Below, piece after piece: positions 32,116 through 45,099 of a DNA stretch of 64,000 bases. The notes below the pieces were generated by a model. It was not told where the DNA came from, did not search any database, and saw nothing but the letters and a program-made list of their open reading frames with translations. The position numbers and the translations under genes were made by a program. Location: NCBI GenBank assembly GCA_002286855.1, contig NRSV01000064.1, positions 62,001 to 126,000 of the forward strand. Reading direction: 5' to 3'. How positions within the stretch are numbered: position 1 is the stretch's first letter; every line of letters starts with the position of its first letter. The stretch comes from Bipolaris cookei (Eukaryota > Ascomycota > Dothideomycetes > Pleosporales > Pleosporaceae).

Positions 32116-34154
32116 ATGAAAACAATAATTGCGCAATTTTCAGTTGCTAGGCCCTCATCCTCGCACATCTCAAGCTTCAAATACGATCCAATGGTTCCAG
32201 TAGAGTCGCCTAGTCCACCAAGCGTAATTCAGACAATATCACACAAATATCCGTCAGCGAGACACTCTTCTACTCCAGTATCATTAACACAAGTAGTTGG
32301 CCCATTTCTTGCGAGGCGAGAATCTATACACCTTGATATGAGCGATATTGTGAGCCGAGAGTTGGTACTTGGGGCTGATGTCTCCACTGACAATTCATCC
32401 GACCAAGATTGGGAGCATAACGGCAGGAACATGATGCGAACATTTACACCCGACCAAACGGACTGGATACAGCAAAGACAAAGTGGAAAAAGAAATTCAA
32501 TTGCATCGCTGCCAAGCCCTACAAAATCTTCCATACATAACCCAGAACCTGGTATCGAAGACGACCAAACGGACGTTGAGTGAGTATCGAGTTCCTTTGA
32601 GAATGAGGAGAGGGGTCCAAAAAGAGCAAAGAAAATTTTTCTGCTCCGTCTAAATAAGGATACTGCACGCCTATTGCAGCATAGTCCGAGTATCAATAGC
32701 CCAAGGCATCCAATTAGGAGCAACTATTTCGGCTGCATATCCTCAATCGGAGACAAGCAAAATCGCATCTATATCTCGCCTCAAACGATGAAAAGGACTC
32801 TTGTACTCTGTGGCTATTAAATCCGACATCTCAAAGCTATCATAGAAGAACTGCGTCCGAGAATATGATGGCCGACTCAACTATCAGCGCCCACATGGCA
32901 ACCATGCACGCACTCGAAGCACGAAATCTCGATCTCCCGCCAGTGGCTTCCCATAGATTCACATACGTTAAATCGGCTACTACTTCCAAATTTCCGAAAT
33001 CGTTGTCTTGCCTGAGTAGTCGTCGCATAACGTTGTCCTCTCTACTGTCGGCCAATGGCGATCGCCTTGTTTATATACCATCCCGTTTTTGTGAAACACC
33101 GCATCCCTTCACGACTAAGAAGGAGCATAGGAACTTCAAGCCACATACTCGACGGAGCTATTATTATCTTAGTGTTGATAACCATGGGATAGAGGAATAC
33201 ATAAAGCCGAATAATGTTAATATTAACGGTGAAGCCAAGACAACGTTTGGTGACTGCAAAGACAAACGTATCCTTGGTCTTGTTGCCAGTGAGGAGAAGC
33301 ATTTACAAAGAAGCGGGCTTGAAAGGAAAATAAGATCCTAGGGGTTGACGAGAAGTAATTTTGAGTCCAGGGGTGCTAGTGCAGAAAGTATGCTCTGGCT
33401 AAGCTTGCGGGAATACAGCTGTAAGAGAGACAGTGATGATGGCAAGAGGAGAAAACCAATTCGCTTCGTCGTGGTGAACATATCTTCACTCCATAGTTCC
33501 AGTTATCCCGAGAAGACACGGGTGCCGATTGGAGAGGTAACAGCATTCGACGACAAGCGTTTTGCAGAAGACCTCCAAGCTGGCCACCGTAAACTAGATG
33601 GATCTTGGTTCCTTCGTAAATTCAGCGCTCACAGGCTATGTGCTGTACGCCTTAGTCAAACTAGTGTATGGAGTGGTACTCAGGCTCAGACAACTACAGA
33701 AGGGTTGCTAGCAGCAGGAGATGGGATCTACATCTCTGAAGAAACCAGGCCTCCGCTGACAGAAGAAGGCTTGATACAACTACTGAGAAAGCCACAAATG
33801 GGGCAAGGAAGATATATGTGGGTTTACTGGGCGAGGCGGATCGCAGCATCAAATTCCGTTATGCAGACTTATCCATATGTGAGGGACTCAAGCCGACTTC
33901 CGCCGCCGACGATCACAACAATTGAATTCCTGCGTACACCATGCACATTTCGCATTCTGATGACACTCGCACTTTGTCTGCTTGGTTGCATCACAGCAGT
34001 GTTAGTGTGGATCTTTATGAGTTCTGATAATATGGGGACTAAAGGAGATGCGGGGGGACATACAAATAAGCGCGTGAGGGATGGGGTGGGCATTGGTATG
34101 CTGGTGCTAATGTTAGAAGGGGCGAGATTTTGGACATGGATTGCATTTAGTTAA
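32116..34154 (+). pseudogene. probable decayed gene with a C-terminal membrane segment
   Basis: A long plus-strand stretch reads as protein but in two frames and with in-frame stops. Frame of 32116 is open to TAA at 32818 except for TGA at 32581-32583. The frame of 32865 is open from about 32690 to 34154 except for TAG at 33339-33341. Both sides of the TAG look coding (KIRS, then GLTRSNFESRG). So one frameshift and two stops break one apparent gene. A hydrophobic segment (FRILMTLALCLLGCITAVLVWIFM) lies near the end. A GTGAGT at the first stop could be a genuine donor, so an unusual intron structure is the alternative. I do not recognise the family. Confidence 0.55.
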
Positions 34155-34339
34155 TGGGAAAAGGAGGGTGAACAGGGCATAGAAGGTGTCAATGACATAG
34201 CCAAGATTAGAGTAGTGATTGGTGAAGCATGAGCCGGCTAGCCCCATGTGTGCTAGCCAGGAACGTCCAAAAGTCTCCCGACGCGCTTTGCCAAAGTTGA
34301 ACATATTATCGCGAAGCCGCAACTTTTGGAAATATACCC

Positions 34340-37300
34340 ATGGCTCCGACGATTACGTCCGGGCCTGGATATGCCATTTTCAACGACTTGAGGCGAAGGA
34401 TGGGCATTTCTTCCTCACAACCTGTCCGTACCTCAAGCCGCGATGTCAACGCTGGTGGCGGAACTTCCCCTAGTAGCCCGGAGCCAAAGTTCCGCTTTGC
34501 TAGTGAGTACACGAATCTTACGCGTGAAGAGACTATGTCTACTCAGCTTGATGCAATTTTTTTACAAACACGCACCTAATCCATTCAATGTATAGGCCCA
34601 GACATGGATGACGTAGCCGCATCTCAGCAGCTCATGGACGAGGGCGCGCGCGTCGACCCCACGTTTGATGCCACCCAACAGCTTCCGCAGTTCGACGCCG
34701 CTCACGACAAGCCTGCATTTGCGCGGGGAAAGCGCAAGAAGAACAAATTGAAGGTGACGCAGAAAACCCCCGAGACCTCATCTGCGAACACGCGAAATGC
34801 TGCCAGTCCACCCGCAATTCCAGCATCCTCGCCATTTCCCTTCCCAGCGACCCAGCCAGAAACCCAAGAGATCACCGGCTCAGTGTCTGGCAGCCTTCAG
34901 ATGGTGCCGAGTACATCGCAAGCATTGCCTACAATTGACGTGCCTGATTCTCAGGTTGCTGCTATTCCCGTCCGCGCACCCGCTTCGCCGCCGAAATCCA
35001 GCTACACGGTGCCTTCCAGTGTCACCAAGACCAAGCGCACGTATAAGAAGAGCAGGCAATTGAAGAGGGATGAGATTGCCCAGGGTGTTATTTTCGGCGA
35101 GACTATGGTCCAACTCGCAGACACAAACACAGGCACAGAAGACCCAATCTCGCCTTCGCACACGACTCCTCAGCGCAAACGTCCACGAATCAGGGATACA
35201 GATCAAGGATCACCAGGAGCTATGGACGTAACGCCTGCCGCGGCTAAAAGGCAGAAGACTGGTACACCCAAGTCGGCAACTACCCTCCAAGATCTTATAC
35301 AAACAAGCCCTAATGACGATGCCGATATGCAGCAAACCAAAAAGACGAAACTGAAGCGAGTAAAGAAGCCGCATACGCCTATTGCAAAGATTAAGGACAT
35401 TTATGATATCCCAGATGATGAAACAGGCCCTACAACAGGGGCTGGTGAAGCTCTTTCGCCATCTGCAAATAATGGATTTGTGCAATCTGGAGATGGAGGG
35501 GAAGGTGACCGGTTGCAAGTAGCTTCAACTCGCAAGAAGCATAGTGAAAAGAAAAAGAAGACAACGAGCAATGGTGATGTCTATGACTGGCATGCCTCGG
35601 TGCGCAAACCCGGCCAACTACCGAGTGCATTACTCAACAACAAACAAGACGACGACATATTGATGGAAGATCCCATATCTACTGATGATGAGGACCTCCC
35701 ATATGCTCCCTCTGAAAAGGAGGGAAATGAAAAGACACAAAAGAAGAGAAGCAAGGAAAAGGGGCTGGAGAAAGAGAAGGAGAAAAAGAAGGGGAAAAAA
35801 GAGAAGAATGAGAAGAGAGGGCAGAAGAAAGTGCAGAAGAAGGAAAGTTTAGACGGCACAGGTGTGATGAAGATTCGCAGAAACAATGGTAGTAGTATCA
35901 GTGAACTTTCGTCTGCTGAAAGAGCGCTCAATGCCTCTCGTGACCTCGGCCACCCTCCAAATCTGCGAACGACTGGCGATTTCACTGAGGACGAAGAGGA
36001 GCTGATTCGCCGAGCCATTATAGATTTTCAACAGCGAAAGGGGTTGGATATTTCTGAACTAGTTGAAATTATCCAATGGAACCAGTATGATCCCAGGTTT
36101 CACCGCGATCCGGGTGTTAATCGGAACAAGAGTGATTGGACACCTCAGGACCGCGAGGATGAGCGAGAGAGCACGGAATTCTGGAATGAAATCAAGAATA
36201 TTGGAATGACTCGGTCACATGACAGAATGAGGAGGCATATCCGTCAATTATACCACCAATTCAAGAGTGGTGCATGGACAAAAGAGGAGGACCAGCAGCT
36301 GCGAGATCTCCAGGCTGCGCATCCAAACCAATGGAAGCTCATCTCGATTACCATGGGCGACCGTTCGATGCACGACTGCGTGAACCGATGGCGCGATTAC
36401 TTACAGTACGGCGAACAAAGAAAGACTTCTCGCTGGACTAAAGACGAAGAAAAACTTCTCATCCGTGCTGTGACGACAGTTGCGCAAAGAGATGAAGATC
36501 ACCGCGCCGAGACAGGAAGGCCGCCACTGGACACGTACACCAATAAACACATCAGCTGGCCTCAAGTTGCTCGCGAAATGGGTAACTCTCGCAGCCGCAT
36601 TCAGGCCTCGGTCAAATGGACTCAATTGATGAAGCGTGATAATCCACCACAGATTGAGATAGAGTACAAGCCCAGAGCATCGACGGTAGCGCTGACTGAT
36701 GCGCCCACTAAGAAGAAAAGCAAGCAGAGTCGAAAGGACACAGTGGATAAGAATGCGTACAAGTCTCAAGACGTTATAGAGGACTCAGATGTGGAGGAGA
36801 GAGAAAACCCTGAGAAGGAGGCCGAAGATGGACCCGAGCCTGTGACAAGCGTTACAGCCAGCAAGAAGCGTCAACCCGAGGAACCGTCTGACGAATCTCA
36901 AGACCAGGAACCAGAAGAGAACCTGGGTCCGGATAATGGGGCAGCTAATTCGCCGACACCGGAGAAGAAGAGACGCGAACGACCACGGAAGAGCGAAGCG
37001 ACGGAACCTGATAAGCCTGAGAAAGTTGACGAACCAAGTATGTCAAGGGATGAGTCAGCAGACAGGGAAGCAGGGGAAGAGCATGTCAGTGGCGAGCTAA
37101 GCGATTCACATTCTAAGAAAAAAAAGAAGAAGGAGAAGAAGAAGAAGAAGAAGAAGAGGAAACGATCGCGGAAAAGCGAGATTGAGGAAGTTGATGAGGC
37201 TGAGGAAGGCCAAAGAGAGAAGGATGATGTAGGGGAGAGTCGTGAAGAAGATGAAGATGGAACTCGACAGGATGAAGCCGAAGAAGAGCAAGTGCAGGAG

Positions 37301-37354
37301 GAACAAGTACAGGAGGAGCAGGAAGAGCAAGTGCAAGAAGAACAGGCCGAAGAT

Positions 37355-37386
<32 letters not shown>

Positions 37387-37807
37387 TGAAGCAGACGAAG
37401 AGGGCGATGATGAAGCACAAGCTAGTGAGCAGGGCTCGGTAGAAGCTAGAGATGAATCGGTGGTTGGGTCGGCGGCTTCATCGGGCGAGGAGGGCGTGTC
37501 TGAGCCGTCGGTCGGTCCGGGTGTAGATCAGATGCTGTGGGGCGACAAGTACGATCTCATCTTCAAGCTCCAGGATCGCAGGGACGACTATGAAGAAGAG
37601 ATTGACTGGGAAGATGTGCGCAAAGATCAAGGGTACCCTTGGTCGACGGAAACTCTTCAGGCAGCGCTACATGAGTTGATTCGGCTGATTGGCGACCATG
37701 GGCGAGAAGTGGACGCAGATGACTTTCCAGGGACGATTGACGATGTCATGGATTTCATAAGCGAAGAGCATGGCGCTGAGCTTGAGGAGCATTACCAGCC
37801 GGCCTAG
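34340..37807 (+). CDS. Reb1-like Myb/SANT DNA-binding protein
   Basis: Two exons (34340-34502, 34596-37807) give 1124 residues. After a Ser/Pro/Lys-rich N-terminal half, Myb-like repeats occupy roughly 515-735: FTEDEEELIRRAI, then WTKEEDQQLRDLQAAHPNQWKLISITMGDRSMHDCVNRWRDY, and RWTKDEEKLLIRAV ... WPQVAREMGNSRSRIQASVKW. This order is that of Reb1/TTF1-type factors that bind rDNA terminators and promoters. The last part is very acidic with Glu/Gln-rich repeats, then a conserved tail (YDLIFKLQDRRDDYEEEIDWEDV). Basic clusters (KKKKKKEKKKKKKK) are likely nuclear signals. Function in rDNA termination is inferred. Confidence 0.85.
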
Positions 37808-39454
37808 AAGAAGAGGTATATTGAATGAAAGCGAACAAAGGCTTTGATGTAGTAGGTAGTACTCTGGAGCATGGGGGATGATGAGTGGGGTTATTCTTGG
37901 GTGGTCCCTCCCGCATCCAGCGATGCCTGCTTGGGCCGTTTTCGCGCACATGGTAATCCTGTATACGAAGCCAATACGCCGCCTTGCGCTTGGCACCCGA
38001 AATGTCAGCTTAGGCCGCCGATTGAAGACACATTTGGGCATGCACAAAGCACTGGAAAAGGACGGCGCCTTGGAATTGTACATATATAACTTGCATCACG
38101 CGCAATACACGTAGTCTAGTATATACAGACTTACAACAGTGCTGGCCGGCGTAGCAGTAAGTAGAGCATAGTCACGGCCAGCCGAGTGAGGCCCGTCGTG
38201 GGCTTAGTGGTGGCAAAAATAGATTTAAAGATGGAACCCTTTTTTTTAATGGTCACGAAGCGGTAGCTCCACTTGGACACTTTCATTGTTTATTGGATGC
38301 TATTGGCTGCACGCTGCACAAGCTATTGAAATCGTTGTGAGCGTGAGCATGTGTGTGAGGGTGTAGGCATGGATGTGTGGGCAAGTGTATTTGGCAGTTG
38401 TTAGTATGGAAGCGGAAGGATCGGGAATAAGCAGGGTTGTAAGAGTTAAATATGTGTATGTAAAGCACAACGGATGGTGCGGGCTGAGAGTGAGCGATGA
38501 AATGGACAGATGTTGAAAAGCAAACGGAGGAAATACTCTACTCTACTGCACTCTGGTCTACTGTAGAGTAAAGGGCGCTTGGTAGCTTCGTGAATGAGGT
38601 GGGTGGGACAGCCGGCCTTTGCTTGGTACATGTCACGCTGTTGCACTGCCAGCCTCGCCCGACGTGACCAATGCGGCGCCGACTTGGCCGTTGAAACGCC
38701 CGATTTGGCCGTTGAAAGCCATTCGCCATTCTATATCGATCATTGCCTATCCCTGCCCCCTCCATGACGTGCCCTCACCGCACGCCAGCCAGTCGTGGCA
38801 ATGGCATCTCTTTGCGAGCATAGTGCCAGTCGGTGTCATTATGGTAGTATACAAGAGCCTTGGTTCAACCTGACCCGGCTTTGTTCCACCTGGGCTACCA
38901 CTACCACTACTGCGACTGCCCGCCTTCACTCCCCCACACCCGGCGGTGCTTCTCCATTCCCCTGCATCGCCCCGCTGCTGCATTTGATCCTTCATACTTA
39001 TTGTAATCTGCCGCTCGCTACTTATCCCCGCCGGTGTTGCGAATCACCTTCGCCTCGCCCTGCTACTGCTACTCTCGCTTGCACATCGTCATTACCGCTG
39101 CTTGACGACACCCACTCTAGACAAATCAGCATCCGCACCCTTCCTTCAGCCTCGCTTACCACGCCCCCTCAACCACTCACTGTGCCGGGGCGATCACTCT
39201 AACGGCTGGTCCCTCTCCTCACTCGTTTGAAAGGTCAAGGGTGCCACCTTGGTTCCTGAACTAAAGACGTCATTTTTTGAAACATTTACCCGCTCCCACT
39301 TGCCTCACACGACACAGCCCCCGATTTTTTAGCTACCGCCTAGTAGCTCGACTCGTACCCTTTGGAACATCTGTTGTCTGGTTACCGTTTTCGCTATATC
39401 GCCTGCTTGTTGCGAGCCTCCACCGTCTTCTCGCTTCCACATAAATTCATAACC
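37808..39454. other. intergenic, 1.6 kb
   Basis: Downstream of the Reb1-like gene and upstream of the kelch gene. A short direct repeat (TTGGCCGTTGAAA twice, about 38684-38716) and a C/T-rich tract before the kelch start are the only structures I noticed. No gene seen. Confidence 0.5.
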
Positions 39455-42039
39455 ATGGAGCGACTACGACCACAACCAGCGCCTCAACCAGAATGTCGTC
39501 GAATGTCCGTCTTTGCAGAGGTTGGCCTGGTGGATGAGCAGAAAATCCAGGAAGAGCGGAGTCCGGTGCGCGCACATGGCGAGGCTTTAAAGAGATTACA
39601 ACCAGTCAAAGTTTTGCGGTTTAGAAGTCAAAACGACATTTTTGATGAAGGAGGACAAAGCCCGGGCGACGATGAGGACGAATGGGAATCAGTGTACGAT
39701 GAAGACGAGATCAACGACTCGATGTCTTCTATGACGGCCACCACAACACAACCAGTCATGCCCGCGAGACTCTACCGATTAGGGCTATTAAGCCTTTTAC
39801 TGGCCCTGATGCTACCAATCATGCAGTTCAACCCACTCAAACACATTGGTGTAAGAGCTGGCGCGGTCCCTGCAAACCTGGTTGAAGCCAGCGTCCAATA
39901 TTCATCGCTAATGAGGCGAGAAGATAGTCCTACTGATGCGTGTAGGCGATGGAGTGGCCAGAGTGCTATTGTCAATGGCACACTATACATGTACGGTTTC
40001 CGCAGGACCACCGAGGCTCAACAAAAGGAAAACACGTGGAGTATGTTCACTTAATTCTATTCATACCCTACCTGTTCCATGGGTTCAGTGCTAACTCTCA
40101 ACAGATAACGATTTCCTTACTCTCGACCTTACCGAGTCCTGGCAGATTAGTTCGCCCGCTCTCAAAGGCCTTCCAAAGCCCAACGGACCACCTGCTGTAT
40201 CGCTTGGTCAGCTTTGGTCATCTTTCGATTCGCTGTGGCTCTATGGCGGCCAATTTTCCGATACCCCTATAGTTCAGGCAGGAAACAACTCAGTGTGGGA
40301 ATACAATATCGGAAGCCAGCAATGGATCGAACACCCCGACCTAAAGACTTCGGCTGGTGATGAAGCAGAGGATGCTGGGCAATCGGTGCAACGCGTTGCG
40401 GAAGGCGCCGGTCTTACGGTGAGCACACTAGGCAGGGGATTCTATTTCGCTGGCCACCTGGACTTTCTCACCACCGAAGGATGGAGCAATCAGGTCGCAA
40501 GGGTCTACCTGAAGAGTCTGTTGGAGTTTACATTCCCTGGACAAACTAATGGTAATGTCGAATCTTTGGGTGACGGCAAGACTGCTGGATCTGATGGCGT
40601 GTTCCGCAACGTCACTTACGGTGGACTGCAAAACACAGCATCCTTCCCTGAGCGCGCCGATAGTGCCCTTGTCTATGTTCCCGGTTTTGGCAAGGAAGGC
40701 TTGTTGATTGGTGTTACTGGTGGTGACAATGCTACTTTTGTAAGTTCAATCTTACAATGACATGCTTACTCAAGATTCTGACAATGTGTAGACGCAAATG
40801 AACACCATTGACGTCTACGATATCGCGACATCCACATGGTACAAGCAAAGTACCTCAGGCAAAACACCAGAGTATCGCGTCAACCCCTGTACTGTTGTTG
40901 CGGCTGCTGCAGAGTGAGTTTTTTCCCCGACCGTATACGCTGATCGGGCTTTGGACTCTGTGCTAATGTTGGTTTTTAGCGGCTCGTCTTACAATATCTA
41001 CATGTTTGCTGGTCAGGACCTAACACCACCCGGTAACCAGAAGCAGCGAGACGATATGTGGATCCTATCTGTTCCGTCGTTTACCTGGATTGAAGTCGAT
41101 CAAGGTACCGAAAAGGCGAGTATCCCCCCACCTCGTGCCGGACATTTGTGTCATGCGTGGGATGGACAAATGATTGTTCTTGGAGGTTACAACACGAACC
41201 TCGGCTGCGATACTCCCGGAATCTATGTATTCAACATGAGCAGTCTTAGCTGGAGTGACCAATTCACCGCCGTGACAGCAAAGAATGCGCTACAAAGGTA
41301 CAACAAGGACGACAAGGGCAGCACGGGTAATCCACTTGCCCAGCAAATCAACCAGCGAGGTTTTGGCATCGATGCCGGTGTCGAGGGATCATATGGCTAT
41401 GCCGTTCCTGAGCCGGTACGACAGGTTATCGGAGGTGGACCCACTGGTGGTGCAACACTCACTGCACCCCGTCAAACACCCACCCAAGGTCCCCTCGCAA
41501 CAGGCAAGCCGCAAACCTACACAGTAACAGGTCCCGACGGCGCAACCATCACCAACGTAGTCAACGGAAACCCATCTTCCTCCTCCCGCGACGGTCCCAA
41601 CATCGGCGCCATTATCGCCGGCGTGATCGCAGGCGTCTTCTTCGTCGTAGCCGCCTACTTTGCTTTTTGCGCCTGGATCTACCGCCGCCAAGTCCAAATC
41701 TGGAAGAAGCACGCTGCCGTCATGCAGACACGCGCAAACGCCACGACCGAGAAACACGGCACGTACACGTCGTCGTCTGGCAAACTCAGCTCTGAGCGTA
41801 ACCCTGGTACCGCGGGCGGAAGCAGCAATGGCGGCGTGGCTGCGGGCTCTTTTGACATCGCGAGGAGAAATAGCGGTGATGGCACGGCGTATGGGGGTCC
41901 TGGAGCAGAGTGGGGGAGACGAAATAGCGAGGGGAGTGTTATTGATGGGCTTTTGGATGTGCATGAGCCGACGTTTTGGGGTGCAAGAGGTGTGCTGCTT
42001 AACCCGAGGAGAAGTCTGAGGGTTATCAATCGGGATTAA
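39455..42039 (+). CDS. kelch-repeat membrane protein
   Basis: Four exons (39455-40040, 40105-40739, 40792-40913, 40980-42039) give 800 residues. An acidic, Ser-rich N-terminal tail is followed by one membrane segment (LYRLGLLSLLLALMLPIMQF, about 106-127). Next is a galactose-oxidase/kelch-type region with blades such as SLWLYGGQFSD, NSVWEYNIGSQQW, IYMFAGQDLTPPG and MIVLGGYNTNLG. A second membrane segment lies near 656-685 (GAIIAGVIAGVFFVVAAYFAFCAWIY), with a Ser/Gly-rich tail. The kelch domain would sit in the lumen or outside the cell. Start at 39455 has a good context (AACCATGG). Function unknown; such proteins are often tied to polarity or the cell wall. Confidence 0.85.
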
Positions 42040-42334
42040 AGTCTTTTGCTAAGAAGGACTGATATGTTTTCTTTTTCTCCTTTCTCTCATGATTCCCACC
42101 GTCTACTTCTCTTTCGATCTTTTCTCTAGCGAGAAAAGCTCATTTAATCACGATAATCACGGATAGTTACAAAGACACAAGAATGGGATATACAGGTACA
42201 TAATGCTACTAGTAGTCATTAGTAATAATGCAATACTATACACAATCACATCTTCGTCAGCATCAACATTATTAATCGCAGATATGGTTTTTGATTTATA
42301 CATGATCATCTCGCTCCCTTGTTGCAAAAATGCT

Positions 42335-44834
42335 TTATGGGTCGAGATCGCGGTTAATGTTGTACTGTCGATAACCGAATCCATCCATGGTGACCCAATG
42401 GCCCAGTGCTTCCAGTTCGTCCCAGATTTGTGGATATCGCTTCTTGATCCATGCCTCAACGCGTGTTTGCTTCTCGTTGTTGGCGGTGCAGTTGAACCAA
42501 CTACCTAGACTGCGAGGTTATTAGCATTACGGATAGTTGAAGTGGGAAACGTTGAGTGGATACATACATTTGCAAATCCAGCTTGAAACCATACTCCTCC
42601 TCGACCGTCTCTATAAGCGCCAAGGCCTCGTCGTGGTTGTGATTTCGTGCAATGGCGCACATGTAGGCGGTCCAAAGGGCCTTGTCAATGTCAATATCCT
42701 GCTCTTTCAAGCGCGTCCAAATGGATCTAGCGTGCTCAGATCCAAGATGCATTCCCTCGCACGCTCGAAAGGCGATGAGGATGCTGTTGTACGAAGGACC
42801 CTCTTTTGATTCACAAATCTCCTTCCAGTACCGCAGCGCCTTGTGGTTCTCTCCTGTCGCGGCATAGGCGAGCATTAGGGAGTTGCGTAGCTTGGTGTCC
42901 ATGTCCACATGGAGATCTAGCTTCAGCTGGTTGTTTGCCAGTTCTAGCGACTCGGCATCCGCGCAACGAGCGAAGCCGGTAAAGGCGGCGATATAGACTT
43001 CTTTGGTTGCCGTGTGGGTTGGGCTGATATGATTGCGCATGTGGAAGAAGACGTGACAAGCCATGTCGGAACGATTCCTAGCAAAGAAATTGTTCATGAT
43101 AGGTATCCGGTCTTCGCGGGGCGTTTCAGCAAAGACATTACGTAGGATCTGATAGCCGTCCCAAGCATCTGCTGTGCTGGTTTCGCCGTCCAGTATAAAG
43201 ATTGAAAGCGCATTTCGAATAATCTTTCGCTGAGCTGGTGCATACTGATGTGCATGTACCTGCAGTAGGTCCATTGCATCTGGGATCTCGCCCCTCCGGA
43301 GATGCAGGAGGGTCACGGCCGCGACAGTTTCAGGGGCGAAGTTAGCCTTGCGCTCGTGTAGGTCGTCTACCATGGCCATCAACTCGTCAAAGTGGTTTTG
43401 GTTTGATACACAGAGGACCTGTATCAACTGGTTAATGGCTGTAACACTGCGATCAGCGCCTGAGAAGCAGCCCTGAAGGTTGAAGTAGGCCGCTCTAGCT
43501 CCATCGAGGTCTCCCACAGAGATTCGATATGCTATCTGCATAGTGTAGGTCGTTTCATCGGGAATGATGCCACGATTCTCACCAAGAACGATGTAGCGTT
43601 CAGCCAGGTAAGGGTCCGACTTTGACATGCAGTGTTCGACCAGCGTGTTGATGGTTTCGACGTCTGGGCGGATAACAGGAATACTGGGGTCTTTGCGACG
43701 TGCCTCATCGTTGCGACGGATTAGTACATCAATCATACGATTGATCTCGTCGGGCCCTTTGCCAATAGCTACCGACCATAGAAAGACAGCGTCCCAAGCT
43801 TCTTTGGCAGACATGGCATCTTTGAGCAGGGTGGCTACGACCTGCTGACCAAAAGTCAGGTCGCCTTTTGAGGCGCAACCCCTCAGTAGTGCAGAGCTTG
43901 TCTTCCCTGAGGGGGTAGCAGGATCGCCAAGTTCGGAAAAGACTGGTCGGGAGTACCATAATTTGGCTTTTTCAAGATCGCCTTTCTCTGAATAATGTGA
44001 GACTAGCATGCGTTGTAATGGGCGGGTCAAGGGAATCGACAGGTCTTGTAGCATATCTACAGTCTTTGCTATTCCGCCTGCGTCATTTTCACCAAGGATG
44101 CTTTCAAGTACAGTCTTCCATGCATAGAGAGAAGCTAGTCGTACAGGAGCAGGTGCATTAGAATCGTAAACGAAGGCGCCGGCCGCAACCTGTCTCGCCT
44201 CGGCAGGAGCGCCAAATAAGGACAGAAGGCGAACTTGGGAAAGTTTAATGTACATGTCGAATGGGATATCGAGGTCTTTTCGGCTTGCATTGCGGTTTTT
44301 ATCTTGGTCGCCTTGAGTGGATTTTGCAAGCTCATCAATGAGCATCTGACCAAAAGGAAAATGCCACTTGCCAACCACATTCGGTCGCTTTTCCAGAAGC
44401 TGGTCAAGAATTGCCTTCATGTCTTTCCTAGTGAGCCAGGGCTGCCCATCGTCCTGTAGTGTTTCCTTCAGATACTGCAGCGCGTAGTGGGCGCTCGCCA
44501 CATGGAAGTCCTCAAATTTTCCTTTGTAAAAGGCGAAAAAGTCACGGATCGCTTGAGCGACTTCGGCGGGTTTAGGCGGACGAATGGCATTCTCTTTTGC
44601 GAATGCCACCTCAGTCAGCTTCTCGAGGCCGGCGGGCAGCTCGGCAGGCTTCAGCTTCCTCTGTTGCCTGAAGAGATTGCTGAAGAAGGAGCGCCGTTGG
44701 GTATAGGATGTAGATCGGGAGGCATGCTGGGTGGCTGTACGGGGGCGAAGAGGGCGATGGCGACATCCTCGATATAGCAGAGGCTCGTTTGCGATGAGAT
44801 TGCGGAAGACGACGCGGGTCAATTGAGAAGGCAT
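42335..44834 (-). CDS. mitochondrial pentatricopeptide-repeat protein
   Basis: Two exons (44834-42568, 42509-42335) give 813 residues. MPSQLTRVVFRNLIANEPLLYRGCRHRPLRPR is basic and Ser-rich, a likely mitochondrial presequence. The rest is helical PPR repeats, for example EVYIAAFTGFARCADAESLELANNQLKLDLHVDMDTKLRNSLMLAYAATGENHKALRYWKEIC, then YNSILIAFRACEG, and TAYMCAIARNHNHDEALALIETVEEEYGFKLDLQ. It probably binds a mitochondrial transcript. I cannot assign it to a named PPR protein. The donor is GTATGT; the acceptor at 42510 was chosen over two alternatives because it keeps the frame open. It is head-to-head with MRPS18. Confidence 0.82.
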
Positions 44835-45099
44835 GGTGGCGATTAGGCGGGTAAAAGCTCCATAGGGCCAGCAGAAGACACGGGCAGAATATATATGTAC
44901 ACGAAAAAGACGTTGCAATAGTGGCCGCGAAGAGTAGGCGGGGGGGGGGGGCGAGGGGATGATGGCAGCGGCGAGTATGGTGTGGTGAAATCATACAACG
45001 CTAAGAAAGCAAACCTCCGACCGCCGACAAGGGCCGCATATCGAAAAGTCACGAAACGACAGCGACAGTGATACGGCGACGGCAAAAGCACCCACCAAC
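44835..45099. promoter_or_regulatory. bidirectional promoter of the PPR and mitoribosomal S18 genes
   Basis: 265 bp between two divergent ATGs, both for mitochondrial gene-expression proteins. It contains a G-rich run (11 G) near 44941 and no other gene. Confidence 0.5.

Noticed and set aside
37106..37420. Leu/Ile/Phe-rich minus-strand frame
   Set aside because: Complement of the Lys/Glu-rich repeats in the Reb1-like gene.
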